A stretch of DNA of 64,000 bases. Source: Azolla caroliniana (taxonomy: Eukaryota > Polypodiophyta). This document shows positions 8,800 through 19,416 of this stretch, one piece after another. Each line of letters begins with the position of its first letter. The first letter of the stretch is position 1. The stretch covers positions 16,120,001-16,184,000 of the forward strand of contig JBHGNT010000002.1 in NCBI GenBank assembly GCA_043228905.1, in the 5' to 3' direction. Made by a program: the position numbers and the translations under genes. A model generated the notes under the pieces. It saw only the letters and a list, made by a program, of their open reading frames with translations, was not told the origin of the DNA and made no database searches.

Positions 8800-10300
8800 C
8801 GAGATGCTGAACACCAAGAATTTCAGTGAAGTGTTGCAACTTGTCTGATCCGAGCGGTTTGGTGAAGATGTCGGCAACCTACTGATCCTTCTGAACATAC
8901 CGAAGTTCGACTTCATCGCTTAGGACCCATTCACGCACGAAGTGTAATGCACTTCTATGTGCTTTGTTCGAGCATGGAATACGGGGTTCTTGGCGAGCTG
9001 TATGCTACTTATGTTGTTGTAGTAGATTAGGATCAGGGTCGGCACCTCGATCCGGAGGTCACACAATAGTCGCCGAAGCCAGATGGCTTCACAGGTGGCA
9101 TTGGTAGCGCCCCGGTATTCAGCCTCAGTGCTCGACAGAGCCACTGTTGGCTGCTTTTTGCTACTCCACGCAACAGCTGCGCTACCAAGGGAAAACATGT
9201 ACCAGGAGGTGGATCGGTTATCCAATGCATCACCAGCCCAGTCGGCATCGGTATATCTTACTAGCTTCCTAGCTATAACGTGCCGGTATAAGAGGCCCCA
9301 GTCCTTCGTGCCGCTAACATACCAAAGTAGCCGGTGTGCGCACTGAAGGTGCTCGACGGTCGGCTTCTGCATGAATTGGCTGATAACTCCGACTGGGTAA
9401 TTGAGGTCGGGTTGAGTGATTGTCAAGTATATGAGGCTTCCGACAATTTGTCGGAACTGTTTCTCATTGCAGGCCGGCCCGGAGTGGGACGTAGCTTGAG
9501 GTTCCGGTCCAAGGGTGTAGGGATCGGTCGGCATTCCGTCATGCCGAACTTGTACAAGATATTTAACACATAATGGCGTTGTGAGAGCAATATGCCGTTG
9601 GGGGTCCGGATCACCTCGATCCCAAGAAAATAATGAAGGTCCCCCAGGTCCTTCATTTCAAATGTGTCCGACAACTAGGACTTCACTCGGCTGATTTCAT
9701 TGAGTCTGGCCGAGTCCGGTGATGACTAAATCATCCACACATAAAGCAAGATGCAAACCGGACCTTGCCGGATGAACAACGATGAGTCGGATTTAGAGGT
9801 CACAAACCCCATCTTACGTAACCGGTGCGTGATCTTCGCATTCCAAGCTCGGGGGCTTGTTTCAGACCGTAAAGCAACTTCTTAATCTGGCAGACCGCCG
9901 ACTTGTTCATCTCCTACTGAAAACTGGGAGGTTGGATCATATAGACCTGTTCTTCAAGGTCACCTTGAAGAAAGGCATTCTTCACGTCCATTTGGTTAAG
10001 ATGCCACCCCCCTTTCCGCAGTAACCACTAGTACCACACGAACCGTCGTCATCTTCGCTACTGGAGCGAAGGTCTCGTCGTAGTCGATTCCGTGGGTCTG
10101 TGCGTATCCCTTCGCCACTAACCAGGCCTTGTACTGGTTAACCGAACCATCGGCATTGTACTTTCCCTTGTACACCCATTTGCAACCAATCGGTTTATAG
10201 TGTCGAGGAGAGTCAACGAGGTCCCATGTGTCATTGGCATTGAGTGCCCGCATTTCTTCTATCATAGCGGCACGCTAATTTGTGTCCTTTGCTGCTTCTA
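8800..10300 (-). pseudogene. Cop-4 reverse transcriptase-RNase H region
   Basis: Minus-strand RT pieces: WDLVDSPRHYKPIGCKWVYKG and HGIDYDETFAPVAKMTTVR (9996-10265), then FEMKDLGDLHYFLGIEVI (9423-9674), then RNase H (8920-9534) with YTDADWAGD, TVALSSTEAEYRGA and RTKHIEVHY. Several frameshifts and stops, for example between 9680 and 9996, disable it. Domain order is normal for copia. A 61-bp tandem duplication (about 10249-10370) affects the linker just upstream of RT. Confidence 0.85.
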
Positions 10301-10371
10301 CACAGCTCTCGCATTTCTTCTGTCATAGCGGCACGCCAATTTGTGTCCTTTGCCGCTTCTGCGTAGCTCTC
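10249..10371. repeat. 61-bp tandem duplication in Cop-4 IN-RT linker
   Basis: CGCATTTCTTCT-TCATAGCGGCACGC-AATTTGTG starts at 10249 and again at 10310 with a few transitions between copies. The duplication repeats the peptide region around NWRAAMTEEMR. Confidence 0.85.
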
Positions 10372-11892
10372 CGACTCACGCACTTCCTCCACTTTGGTCA
10401 TGTACGCATAGTGATGTGCCATGTACTCATTGTATCCATACCGAGTAACAGGGTTCTTCTGGCGGGAAGACCGGCGTAACTTGTCATCACCTGGTTTGGG
10501 GCCCTTCTTGGCCGGTTCGAACTTCATTCCTGAAGATTCACCTTCATCCTTTCCGGAGTCGGATTCGCTTCGATCCGACTCAATGTTGCTAGTTTCGTAT
10601 TCCAACATTTTATGTTTCCCTTTCTTTTTGCGCGTGAACCGTCTCCTCGGTTCCTTGCACGGGGAGAGCACGACAGAGTCTCCACTACTCGTCGGTTCCT
10701 CATCCGACTGGTCACTTTGACCCAGTCGCTCGTTCGATCCGCTCAACCGAAATGATTCTTGACTCTCTTTTAGAGTCTCAAGCTCATCATCTTCTATCTG
10801 GACCGGTTTAGGCTCACTGGCCTCATCCTTCGGGATTGGGTTGGAGTCAGAAGTCGAAGTCGAAGTCGGTAGAGAGTACCACGATGCCGTCTCGTCGAAC
10901 TCAACATCTCAGCTTACTCGGACCTGCTTCATCCAGGGGTTATAGCACTTATACCCCTTTTGCTCATGCGAGTAACTGACGAGGATGCACTTCTCCGACT
11001 TCGGATCAAGCTTCCTCCGCTTCTCATCCGGTACATGCACTTATGCTATGCTGCTGAATATCCAAAGATGTCTCAAATTCGGCTTGCGCCCGAAATACAG
11101 CTCGTGTGCTGACACCTTGTCACCGATCTAGTTTTGGATGTAGACGGCCATCCGGACCGCCTCAACCTAGTAGAATTTGGGCATGCTCTTCTCCTCTAGC
11201 ATTGCCCTCGTCGTGTCGACAATCGACCGGTTCTTCCTTTCAGCCACACCGTTCTGTTTCGGTGTGTACTTGCAGCTAAATTCTATCCGAATTCCCTTTT
11301 GTTGCAGATAACTGTTGAATTGGCCAGAAAAGTATTCTTTTCCGCCATATGACCGGAGGCACTTGATCTTCCTCTCCGTTTCCCGTTCAACCAAGCTTTG
11401 AAGGTTTCGGAAACACTTGAAGACTTCGCTCTTCCTCTTGATGAGGTAGATCCACGTGTGCCGGTTGTAGTCGTCGATGAAGGAGACGAAGTATCGACTC
11501 CCGCCAAGACTAACATTTTGTGCCAGTCCCCATACATCCGAACGGATTAAATCGAGCTTGTTATGGCTCCGGTTTTGTTCGATGGGGAATGGAAGCCGGT
11601 GTTGCTTCCCAAGATGGTAGGCTTCACAGACTTGTGCCTTCCGGCCACTGAATTTTGGCAAACCGAACACAACCTGTTTCGATTGCAGGTCCTGAAGCCT
11701 CCTATAATTGTCGTGGCCGATCCGCTTGTGCCAAAGATTGATGTCTGATTCAATCTTCTGTCCTTTGGCAAAAATGGCGGTGCCGACGTCATTAGGGTTG
11801 AGGATGAACATCCTCCCTTCTCTACGCCCTTGGGCAATTATCCGGCCTTCTTCCTTGATGAAGCACCCTAGGTGCATAAACAGCACATGCAT
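10300..11892 (-). pseudogene. Cop-4 integrase and IN-RT linker
   Basis: 11167-11892 minus reads GAG-pre-integrase (DINLWHKRIGHDNYRRL), then CEAYHLGKQHRLPFP (the second Cys of the usual CEAC is Tyr). The core follows with LIRSDVWG, SFIDDYNRHTW, YGGKEYF where DGGKEYF is expected, and NGVAERKNRSIVD. The integrase C-terminal part and an acidic Ser/Glu-rich linker follow down to about 10300. A stop near 11167 and others make it non-functional. The first core Asp is visible; the second catalytic Asp appears lost (Tyr). Confidence 0.8.
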
Positions 11893-11895
11893 TCC

Positions 11896-13141
11896 CTAGT
11901 CGACGATTTGTCCGACCGACACCACGTTCTTTGTGATTTTCGGTACGTGCAACACGTTCATCAGCTTCCCCTTTTGTTCGACATGGCTTAAAGGGACTTC
12001 TCCGACATGCACAATCGGGTGAGGGGTATCATCTCCGATTTTGACAATCCCCGGTTGTTCCGGCTTCTCCAAAAAAGAGGACCACTCTTCATGGCTCGTC
12101 ATATGGTTGGACGCTTCGGAATGAACGTACCATACTTCCTCCGATTTGGAAGTAGTCTTCTTCATCGAGTTAGCCTTGTGCTTCATCACGAAGGTCGGCC
12201 CTTTACCAGTCTTGCCGGGTTCCAAATCCTTCTGATCCTTCCGCGTATTGCGATCTTTGCCGGTTTTCTCGATCAGTTTGGCTAGATCCGGATTTGTCTG
12301 AATCAGCGCGCTTCTTCCAGCACTCGCTTTCCCTGTGGCCTTTCTTGCCACAGTACCAACATTTCGTGTCGGCCTTTCCTTGCCGATTCCCGGCACCGCT
12401 TTGACTCCCCCTGCTTGTGGAGGGTCTGGAACTGTTGTCGGCACCGTCTTTGTGCCTTCGGTCCTGCTCTTGCTAGCCGCCTCCATTGCGTGCCGACCCA
12501 CCTCGTCCTCCACGTCCACAGGGCCAATCTGACTCCATGTACAACATCTGGTTGTCTGATTGAGTGGTCCTCAACCCGCTCGCGTGGTTTTCTTCGACCA
12601 TCAACATTGATTGTAAGTCTAAGAAGGACGATGACTTCTCCCGGTTGCAGATCGTCATCTAGATTGGCCTGTACAATTGTGCTAGACCACCGAGGCAGAT
12701 TTGGACCATCGCTTCTTCGTCCACCATCACGTTGATGGACCCGAGCACGTCACAAATCTCCTTAATCTTAGTGGTGTAGTCCGTAACCGACATATCTCTT
12801 TGTCCGATGTTGTTTAGCTCTTGCCGGAGCTGCAACTTATGGGTTGTGGTACTCGTGGCGAAAATCTTTCGAAGATTTTCCCATGCCTCCTTCGGCGTCT
12901 TTGCATTCTTGATGTAGCCGAGCATCTTATCGTGCACACAGGACGCGAGGCAGTACAATACTCGGCTCGCTCCTTGCTCCCATGCCAGGAAGTCCTTGTG
13001 TGTCAGCTCCGATGCTACCTTGTTGGTTCCTTCCACGTAGCTCCAATATCCATGCCCCAACAGGTACTAGTGCATTTTATATGACCAGGACGCGTAGTTG
13101 CTCCGGTCAAGCTTCTCTGTGGGAAGTGAACTCACCATTCC
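11896..13141 (-). pseudogene. Cop-4 gag and protease region
   Basis: On the minus strand, gag begins near 13141 (MVSSLPTEKLDRSNYASW-like). It continues GHGYWSYVEGTNKVASE and ENLRKIFATSTTTHKLQL, with QRDMSVTDYTTKIKEI near 12750. The zinc-knuckle region and the protease area (EVWYVHSEASNHMTSHEEW, where DSGAS would be expected, so the protease Asp and Gly are altered) lie at 11896-12520. The original start codon is not clear and stops interrupt the frame. Homologous to gag of Cop-10. Confidence 0.8.
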
Positions 13142-13232
13142 TCTATCCTATCTTCTCTCTATCTGTTGTTACTGGGTTCTAGGGTTCGTCTACGAAAGAA
13201 AGTGTCGGCTACAGAGGTTCTCAACCCTCATG

Positions 13233-13243
13233 CTCTGATACTA
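13233..13243 (-). promoter_or_regulatory. Primer-binding site of Cop-4
   Basis: The plus strand reads CTCTGATACTA directly beside the right LTR. Its reverse complement TAGTATCAGAG is the initiator-Met tRNA site with one change from TGGTATCAGAG. Confidence 0.75.
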
Positions 13244-13704
13244 TGTGAATGTTAACGTGCGGAAGTGTTAGACAGAACCGGCTCAGCCGGATAGCAACAA
13301 AGAATAAGATGAAGGTTTTAATGGAGAAGCTTAATACACAGAGAGTATACCCGGGAGAGACAAAGAGAGCAAGACATGAACGTAAATTCAAAAATACTCT
13401 CTAAACTCTATACATACAATGTGCTATAACAACACTATTTATACAAGCACATAAAGGATTGACAGAAGTACTAACAGGTACTTCAATATTCCAACGTGCG
13501 ACTGACACTAACTACAAGACAATGATTACCTAGTAGTCTAGGCTACTACTAGGCTTCTAGTTCCCGCTTGAATCCGGCTCTTTGATCCGTCTCCCCGATC
13601 CGGCCGATTGTTTCCAGATACCGATCCGGCTCATCCTTCCGGATGCCAATCCGGCTCAGGCTTATCCAATCGATCCGGATCCGGTTGAGCTTGCTCGCTC
13701 AACA
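13244..13704 (-). repeat. Cop-4 5' LTR (461 bp)
   Basis: On the plus strand it starts TGTGAATGTTAACG and ends CTCGCTCAACA. Its inner side has the primer site and its outer side the right TSD copy. It is 270 bp longer than the left LTR because the left one is deleted. Confidence 0.85.
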
Positions 13705-14913
13705 GATTTCTCCATTGTCGAACTTAAAGCAGTATCCGATTGTCGATTTTCGACTGTCCACACATCTAGCAAAGTCTGAGTCGATATAGCCGACTACGTC
13801 TAAGGTGTTTTTCGGGCCGAATAGAATGCCAAGGTCTTTTGTGCCCACTCGATATTTGAACACATGCTTTACTGTGTTCTAGTGCAATCGGCCAGGGTTG
13901 TGCATGAATCTGCTAACGACTCCTACGGCATGAGCAATGTTAGGCCGTGTCGCGACCATCACGTACATCAAGGAGCCAATTGCTGATGTATACTATATCA
14001 ACTTCATGGTTTCCCTCTCCGAACCGGATGTCGAGCAGTCTCACTAAGACAACCGAAGGCTAATGGGGAGTGGAGTTGAAGCAATTTTTGCCGATTGCAT
14101 GTTGACGCGGTCGAGGACACATCTAATATAGTTGGATTACGACAGAAACAATTGTCTTCGATTTCGATTCCGACTAATCTTCATGCCAAGAATGTGTCTT
14201 GTCGGACCGAGGTCCTTCATGGAAAACTTCAACCGCAGTTGCCGAACGAGTTCGGCAAGCTCTCCAGCTTGTAGACTAGAGATTAGCATGTTGTCCACGT
14301 AGATGATGAGGAAGATGGGTGACCCATCTCGAGTTGTTTTCGTGAAGCCGACCAACTGAATGAAGCCACAAACTTCTTATACCACTGTCGCGGTGTCTGT
14401 TTTAGGCCGTATAGACTCTTCCTAAGTCAGCAGACAAGATGTTCTTGGTCGGGTGCCATGAAGCCTTTCAGCTGCTCCATATAAATTTCCTCCTCTAGAT
14501 CACCATGGAGGAATGTTGTTTTGACATATAGCTAAATCAGCTCCAAGTCCTCGGTTGCCACAACACCGAGCATGAATCTAAGAGTTGTCATTTTCACCAC
14601 TGGTGAAAATATTTCGTCGAAATCGACGCCATATTCCTGTCGAAAACCCTTAGCTACTAGTCTGGCCTTGAATTTTGGGGTGGCCGAATCATACATCTCT
14701 TTAACTCGATAGACCCACTTGCACGGAAAAGCGCGTTGATTCTTTGGGAGCTCGACCAAGTCCCAAGTTTGGTTTTCTCGAACGGAGTTCATCTCAAACT
14801 CCATTGCCATATGCCAGGTGGCCGAACTGGCAAATGCCAATGCGTATTCGTATGATGTTGGTTCTCCGACGTCCGTAAAGAAGATTCTAGGGTAGTATCT
14901 CTCTAGGGGTTGC
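13705..14913 (-). pseudogene. Cop-3 reverse transcriptase and start of RNase H
   Basis: Resumes the Cop-3 sequence interrupted at 7973. Minus-strand motifs: FPCKWVYRVKEM, YGVDFDEIFSPVVKMTTLRF (14532-14910), and IIYVDNMLIS with MKDLGPTRHILGM (14137-14355). The catalytic box reads YVDN instead of YVDD, so one metal-binding Asp is changed. Stops separate the pieces. Collinear with the RT of Cop-12. Confidence 0.85.
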
Positions 14914-14918
14914 GATGG

Positions 14919-15639
14919 TGTCCTGTGGTTCTTCACATACGATATGAAAAATAATGAAATAATTATTTTAGATTAGCTTAATGGTTTGATATAGAAAAGA
15001 TGGACGTCTTCAAGAGCTTCCGAATGCATTTTACTACATATGAAACGTACAACTAAGTATCAAGTTATGTGAGCATTAATTTTGAGAAGAGATATCCCAC
15101 ATAGATAGGACAACATCGAATCCAGCATTATATAAGCAAGCCTCAAACCCATTAATTTGTATTAGGGTGCTTGGTGCACGGGCCATAATGCATGGGTTGT
15201 TCTGAGCGATCCATAGCGCACGGCCCATTCAGCTGTTCAAAGCGATCTATAGTGCATGAGTTGAAATGCTCAACAAAAGTAAATGTCATGTGTGGACGCA
15301 TGCAACTAAAGTAAAGGTCATGTGTGAACGCATGCAACTGAACACGAAGGGGCCATGATCAACAAAGAAACTCTATATATATTCCACTCTCTTCTTTTCT
15401 CCAGCTTTTTCTCCCTTCTTTCAAAAATTATCTCTCATATTGATATCCAACCCATTGTAACATGATTCTAAAAATATAAAGAATCTATTTTTTTTTATAT
15501 AAACTAATGTTTTCTTTCATCTACTTGTCTTATGTGTAAATCTTGATTGTGTTGTGCATGTGAGCTCGAATTCCTTCCAGTCCATAACCCCGGTGGTTCC
15601 GCCACACGATCCGCACATAGTGACGGATTTTTCACGACA
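14919..15639 (+). repeat. Solo gypsy-type LTR inserted in Cop-3
   Basis: 721 bp with TG...CA ends. The 3' end (ACCCCGGTGGTTCCGCC, then TTCACGACA) resembles the 3' end of the Gyp-3 LTR. Cop-3 sequence is continuous across it when compared with Cop-12. Flanks are ATGG (14915-14918) and ACGG (15640-15643), compatible with a 4-bp target duplication with one CpG change. A TATATATA stretch lies near 15371. No internal region remains. Exact ends are inferred. Confidence 0.6.
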
Positions 15640-15865
15640 ACGGTCTCTCGGATCTTCGAAGTATGATTGGACTAGTCGCATCAGGTTTCAAAGTTGGATG
15701 ATCCAGAGTCAAACCATTCGGTTGTTCCGAGTCGAGCGTTGTCGAGTCGGGGTTGGAGGATTCGGCTACCCGTGAAGCCGATCTCGTGTTATGGGTTGGG
15801 CCTTCATGATGGGTCAGCACTTCGGAAAAAGTTACCCTTCGGACTTCAATAGGCCTTTCGGCCAT
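15640..15865 (-). pseudogene. Cop-3 integrase-RT linker fragment
   Basis: Minus-strand peptide ERPIEVRRVTFSEV, then GPTHNTRSAS and a Ser/Pro-rich stretch, close to the same place in Cop-12 (about 62640-62880). It is bounded on the right by the Gyp-1 LTR at 15866, after which Cop-3 does not reappear in the window. Confidence 0.8.
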
Positions 15866-16276
15866 TGTCGAGGAAATACTCGCGTGTTCGCAAAATGAAG
15901 CGGGACCATTGGGGTCCTGGACCGAAAATCGATGTTTTTAGCTGCATAAGTGAGAAAGTATTGAAGATAGATAGATGGATGGATGGAGAGAGAGATTGAG
16001 ATAGAGAATGAACCCTTGACTTCAATTTTTTAGAGATAATACACGTCACCAATCATATTAGTAGATTTTATTATTATTTTCTTAATTTAGTACATAGCTT
16101 GCTTGACCCATTCATTGATTGATTCATCTTTTCCTTTTTTCTCCTCGCTTTCATAGATGCCCCCATACATATAATGCATGTGAGGGTGCAAGACATGCAT
16201 ACAATGCATGTTTGCCATTTGGCACTCATGCATTACATGTGATGCATGATACCCATGTCACTCATGCAAGCTCTCA
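15866..16276 (-). repeat. Gyp-1 3' LTR
   Basis: On the plus strand it starts TGTCGAGGAAATACTCGCG and contains GCGGGACCATTGGGGTCCTGG near 15899, the reverse complement of the 3' end of the Gyp-3 LTR. The right end is set by the purine-rich tract (reverse complement of CCACCTCCACC) from 16277 and is approximate. Contains GATA/GATG repeats and ATGCATG-rich sequence. Confidence 0.55.
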
Positions 16277-16347
16277 TGTCCACCTCCACCAAACCGCACG
16301 TCCTACGGTACGTGCCAAGAAGAGAGAGTGTGAGACTTCGGATACGG

Positions 16348-17682
16348 TGTCGTGATGTGGCGTGCACAAGTGTGAGAAAAACCGGCGAAAGGGGGTCAAA
16401 ATTTGCATGTGCAATGTGTGTGCACACAAAGGCAATTAACTATGCACATGCTAGAGAAAAGGGAAAAGAAAGGGTGGAAAGGAGGTATAGAAACTCGTGT
16501 AAAAGAGAGAGGAGAGAGGCCTGGATTTCTAGATATAGGATTATATTATATATAATGGAGAGTTAATGGGCTAGTGGATAGATGTCTTGACTCTTAGCTA
16601 AAGGTGCACAATTCAAATCTGGCCTGACAATGTAGCGTGATTTAATGAATTTGATTCCTTTTTTCATTGAAGACAATGTGGCAAATCCCCTTCCTTTTTT
16701 ACCTATAAAAGGAGGTCGAAGGGGGCTCATTGGGGTCGTCCATTTTTGGGTTTTAGAGGTCAGCCATTTGGGGTTTTGGAGGTAGACCTTTAGGGTTTTG
16801 GGGTTCTTCTTCTTCTCTTTCATTTCTAGGGTTTTGGGGAGGGCACCATTAGGGTTTTGATTTTAGGGTTTTCTTGTTTTCTTTTCTTCTACTTTCTATT
16901 GGGTTTAGAGCTAATGAGTTCTTTCTCATCTTCTTCTAGCTAGAGTTTAGGGTTTCGATACTTCTTCCTCTTCTTGGTCATTCGGAGGTTCTTATGGGTT
17001 CTTGATCTCTCTCATACACACTCTCATCTGTTCTTCATTGTGAGCTCGTGTGCTCGCCGTTCGGGTGGTTCTCAGTTCATCGTGTTGGTGCCCGGTTCAT
17101 CATTGCGAGTTTGTGAGCTCGCCGTTCGTGTGGTCCGAGGTTTATGGTGTTGGTGTGGTCGGCTCTCGTGGTACATGGTTCTTAGTTCGTGTGGTGTGCA
17201 ATGGTGTGCTCATACTCCCGTTGTATTCAAGGTTACGCTTGGTGTGCTCGTGTTGGGTGGTCTTCGTCATCACGAATTCCCATCTCCGTCCCTCTCTATT
17301 GTACCACTCTTGTTTGTCTAGCATTGTCGAGACCGGCCTAAGCGCCATCGTTGTAAATCTATTGAGGCTTTGAGCCTTATATAAGAAATTGTTTTGGTAT
17401 ATATACTATGGTGTCTAGATCTCGACTCCTTTTGTTCTTGTTGTGTCGGATGTCAAGTCATCCATTGTTGTATTCGGAAGCATTCTCGTCGAAGCCCTAG
17501 AGTCGCTAGGCCCTCAATGTTTTGTGTTTGTATGGGAACTATCGGCCGTGAACCCACACGGTAAAGGGGCCGAAACCGGACTTGACGGTGTAAGCTCCTT
17601 CTTTTTCCCTTCTTTTACTCCCTAGTTCAAGACCCCGGTGGTCCCGCCCGGATCCGACACACACGCGCGGATTTCCGCGACA
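16348..17682 (+). repeat. LTR-like block with TATA box and telo-box motifs, in the Gyp-1 3' region
   Basis: Starts TGTCGTGATGTGG and ends GGATTTCCGCGACA. The 3' end (GACCCCGGTGGTCCCGCC) matches the gypsy LTR 3' end in plus orientation, opposite to Gyp-1. TATAAAAGG is at 16704-16712. It is followed by several TTAGGGTTTT motifs (16788-16960), the plant telo-box type. It directly abuts the Gyp-1 integrase stop. Flanks ACGG and ATAG do not match, so a target duplication is unproven. No protein is convincing inside. It may be a solo LTR of 1335 bp or a composite. Confidence 0.4.
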
Positions 17683-17689
17683 ATAGTGA

Positions 17690-18740
17690 TTAGTACGATT
17701 CCTCCACGTCCTCGTTGACCTCGCTCACGTTTGCCGGGTCCGCTCTATCATCTTCATTGTTGAGGTCGTCGAGGTCAAGACCCTCATCTTGTCTTTTCTT
17801 GAAGATCTTTACTCTTTTCCCCGCAATGGGTATGGCCAACCTTGATCCGTCTAGCTCCACAAGGTGGTAGGTGGCATTTTCGTTGGCACTCGTCACTACA
17901 TACGGTCCGAACCACCTTCTTATGAACTTTCTTGTTGTCCTGTGTTGATTGTCAAGGCTGCTATCGTAGACCAATACCCAATCTCCTTCTTCGATTTTCT
18001 TGGGACGCAGTCGATATGTCTTGTCGAACCGAATCTTGTTCTTCACTCGGGCTACCTCCATTATCTTTCGCGCATTTTCTAGATCTTCAGGTCTTCTTTC
18101 GAGCTGCCTTATTCGTGTAGCTAGTAATTCTTCTCAGGTCATCTCACTCTCCCACGGTATCTCTACCCAAGATGTGATCCTCTTTTCGATGGGAATTACC
18201 GATTTCTGCCCATACATAAGCTCTGCTGGCATATACCCTGTCACAAAACTGTGTGTAGTTCATTGGTCCATGCCCTCGCTTGATCTTCCCATTTTCTTCT
18301 AGATTGTAGGCAGTCGTGAGGGAGAGCTTCATGCCTAGTTGCTCGAAGAGCTGCATTGCTTCGCGTGCGTCCAACACATCCATATCGGCAGACGACCTCT
18401 TCGAGTAGAAATTTGCAAACAGTTGACGTCGTCTTATTTGCCAAGGCTCGTCCTTCCACCTAATTTGTTAGGTCTTCTCTTGCCAGTACCAAGTACTTCA
18501 TCTATCCCACTCCCATTGGCATCGAGACCAGATCCACCATCCATTTGAAGTGTATGGTGAGTGGGTATGTCGGTCGTAACTCATCACGGTGACGAATGTT
18601 TGAATGTACTTGGCAGTTTTCGCATGTGGACATGAAATGAAGTACATCTTTATACATGCTCGGCCACCAGTACTTCTCCTTCAGCTTTCAAATGTCGCCC
18701 ATGTTCCTTTATGACCTACCCAAGGACTCTCGTGGAATTC
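17690..18740 (-). pseudogene. Gyp-1 integrase
   Basis: The minus-strand C-terminal part (17690-18061) reads KIRFDKTYRLRPKKIEEGDW, VLVYDSSLDNQH, KFIRRWFGPYVV and THLVELDGSR-like sequence, ending in an acidic tail and TAA. The core part at 18144-18460 includes LSLTTAYNLEENGKIKRGHG. The zinc-binding region lies near 18550-18680. No chromodomain is seen after the integrase. Several frameshifts disable it. It closely parallels Gyp-3. Confidence 0.8.
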
Positions 18741-18765
18741 AGACATCAACTTTGCTTGGTCCTCT

Positions 18766-19416
18766 CTATTCACCACTACTCGACGTGGCATTCCTGTCCT
18801 TCTCTTTGGGTGCCGCCAGAGGAATCCTCCCTTGAGAAAGTATTGGTAAGCTTTCTTCCGGATTCGTAGAGCCTCCTCCTTTGTCCATGAACTCCCTTGT
18901 ACTCATTCTCGTTGAAGGTATGGAGGTTTGGCGTGTCCTTGTCTTCCGCCGACAGTCAGGCCGTCTTGAATAAGTCAAGGGTGACGTCTTCATCTTCCGA
19001 AACCATGTCACTTTCATTCTCGAATCTTTTCTTGATAGCATGTCAGCCATGGCGTTGTTCTTTCCTGCAATGTGGCGGATTTCTAGGTTCAAAGACTTGA
19101 TAAAGGCGATCCACCTTAGCATAGCCAAATATGGTGTCGCACATCCTGAGATCATCCCGAGGATTGGTAGACAATCCGTCTCAATGATCACTTCCGACCC
19201 GATCAGGTAGTCTTTGTCTACCTTCATCGCAGACACAATACCCCAAAGTTCCCACTTGACTTGCGCATGTATCCTTGCTATCGTTCACTGAGGACCTTTG
19301 CTCTGAACCAGATGGCATACCATGCACTATCTTCTCCTTCTTGGTTGATGACCCACTTGATTCCGTTTGGGCTCGTATCCACAGTCACATAAATCAGTTT
19401 TCCTTCAATATAGTTG
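18766..19416 (-). pseudogene. Gyp-1 RNase H and end of RT
   Basis: Minus-strand motifs: KVDKDYLIGSEVIIETDCLP, then MLRWIAFIKSLNLEIRHIAG and NNAMADMLSRKDS, a typical Ty3/gypsy RNase H. Upstream sequence toward 19416 is collinear with the RT-RNase H junction of Gyp-3 near 60000-60130. Truncated by the Cop-5 LTR. Confidence 0.8.

Larger units (their letters stand above)
7974..13704 (-). mobile_element. Cop-4: minus-strand Ty1/copia inserted in Cop-3, decayed
   Basis: 5731 bp. The left (3') LTR is 7974-8164 and the right (5') LTR is 13244-13704. The polypurine tract (reverse complement of CTCCCCCTCAAGCTC) starts at 8165. The primer site (reverse complement CTCTGATACTA) is at 13233-13243. Flanks are GATTG (7969-7973) and GATTT (13705-13709), a 5-bp TSD with one change; the intact Cop-12 sequence supports GATTG as the original. 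Order on the minus strand is gag, PR, IN, RT, RH and then an unusual extra coding stretch before the polypurine tract. Same family as Cop-10 (SYVEGTN...HKDFLAWEQ in gag). Many stops and frameshifts. Confidence 0.9.
7143..15865 (-). mobile_element. Cop-3: old minus-strand Ty1/copia, split by Cop-4 and a solo LTR, 5' end lost
   Basis: The minus-strand element runs right to left. A 44-bp stub of its 3' LTR (7143-7186) abuts Cop-1; a polypurine tract (reverse complement of CTCCCCC) sits at 7187-7193. RNase H lies at 7408-7973, further RNase H/RT at 13705-14913 and the integrase-RT linker at 15640-15865. Cop-4 (7974-13704), a solo gypsy LTR (14919-15639) and Gyp-1 (from 15866) interrupt it. Joining the pieces gives a collinear match to Cop-12 (60620-64000), which is the same family. 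Integrase, gag and 5' LTR are not in the window. Confidence 0.85.
15866..19416 (-). mobile_element. Gyp-1: minus-strand Ty3/gypsy, 3' part, inserted in Cop-3
   Basis: The minus-strand gypsy has a 3' LTR at 15866-16276, then a purine-rich tract and 3' UTR (16277-16347), an unrelated LTR-like block (16348-17682), integrase (17690-18740) and RNase H/RT (18766-19416). It is cut at 19417 by Cop-5. The pol segments and the stretch after the LTR (AAACCGC-C-TCCT--GGTA-G) resemble Gyp-3 (52669 onward), so both are one family. RT, protease, gag and the 5' LTR are missing. Confidence 0.75.

Noticed and set aside
8199-8848. Plus-strand open frames of 128 and 197 aa rich in Ser/Leu/Phe/Pro, looking membrane-like
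   Set aside because: They are the antisense of the charged Cop-4 3' ORF region; hydrophobic composition results from reverse-complementing Lys/Glu-rich codons, and no start or regulatory context supports them.
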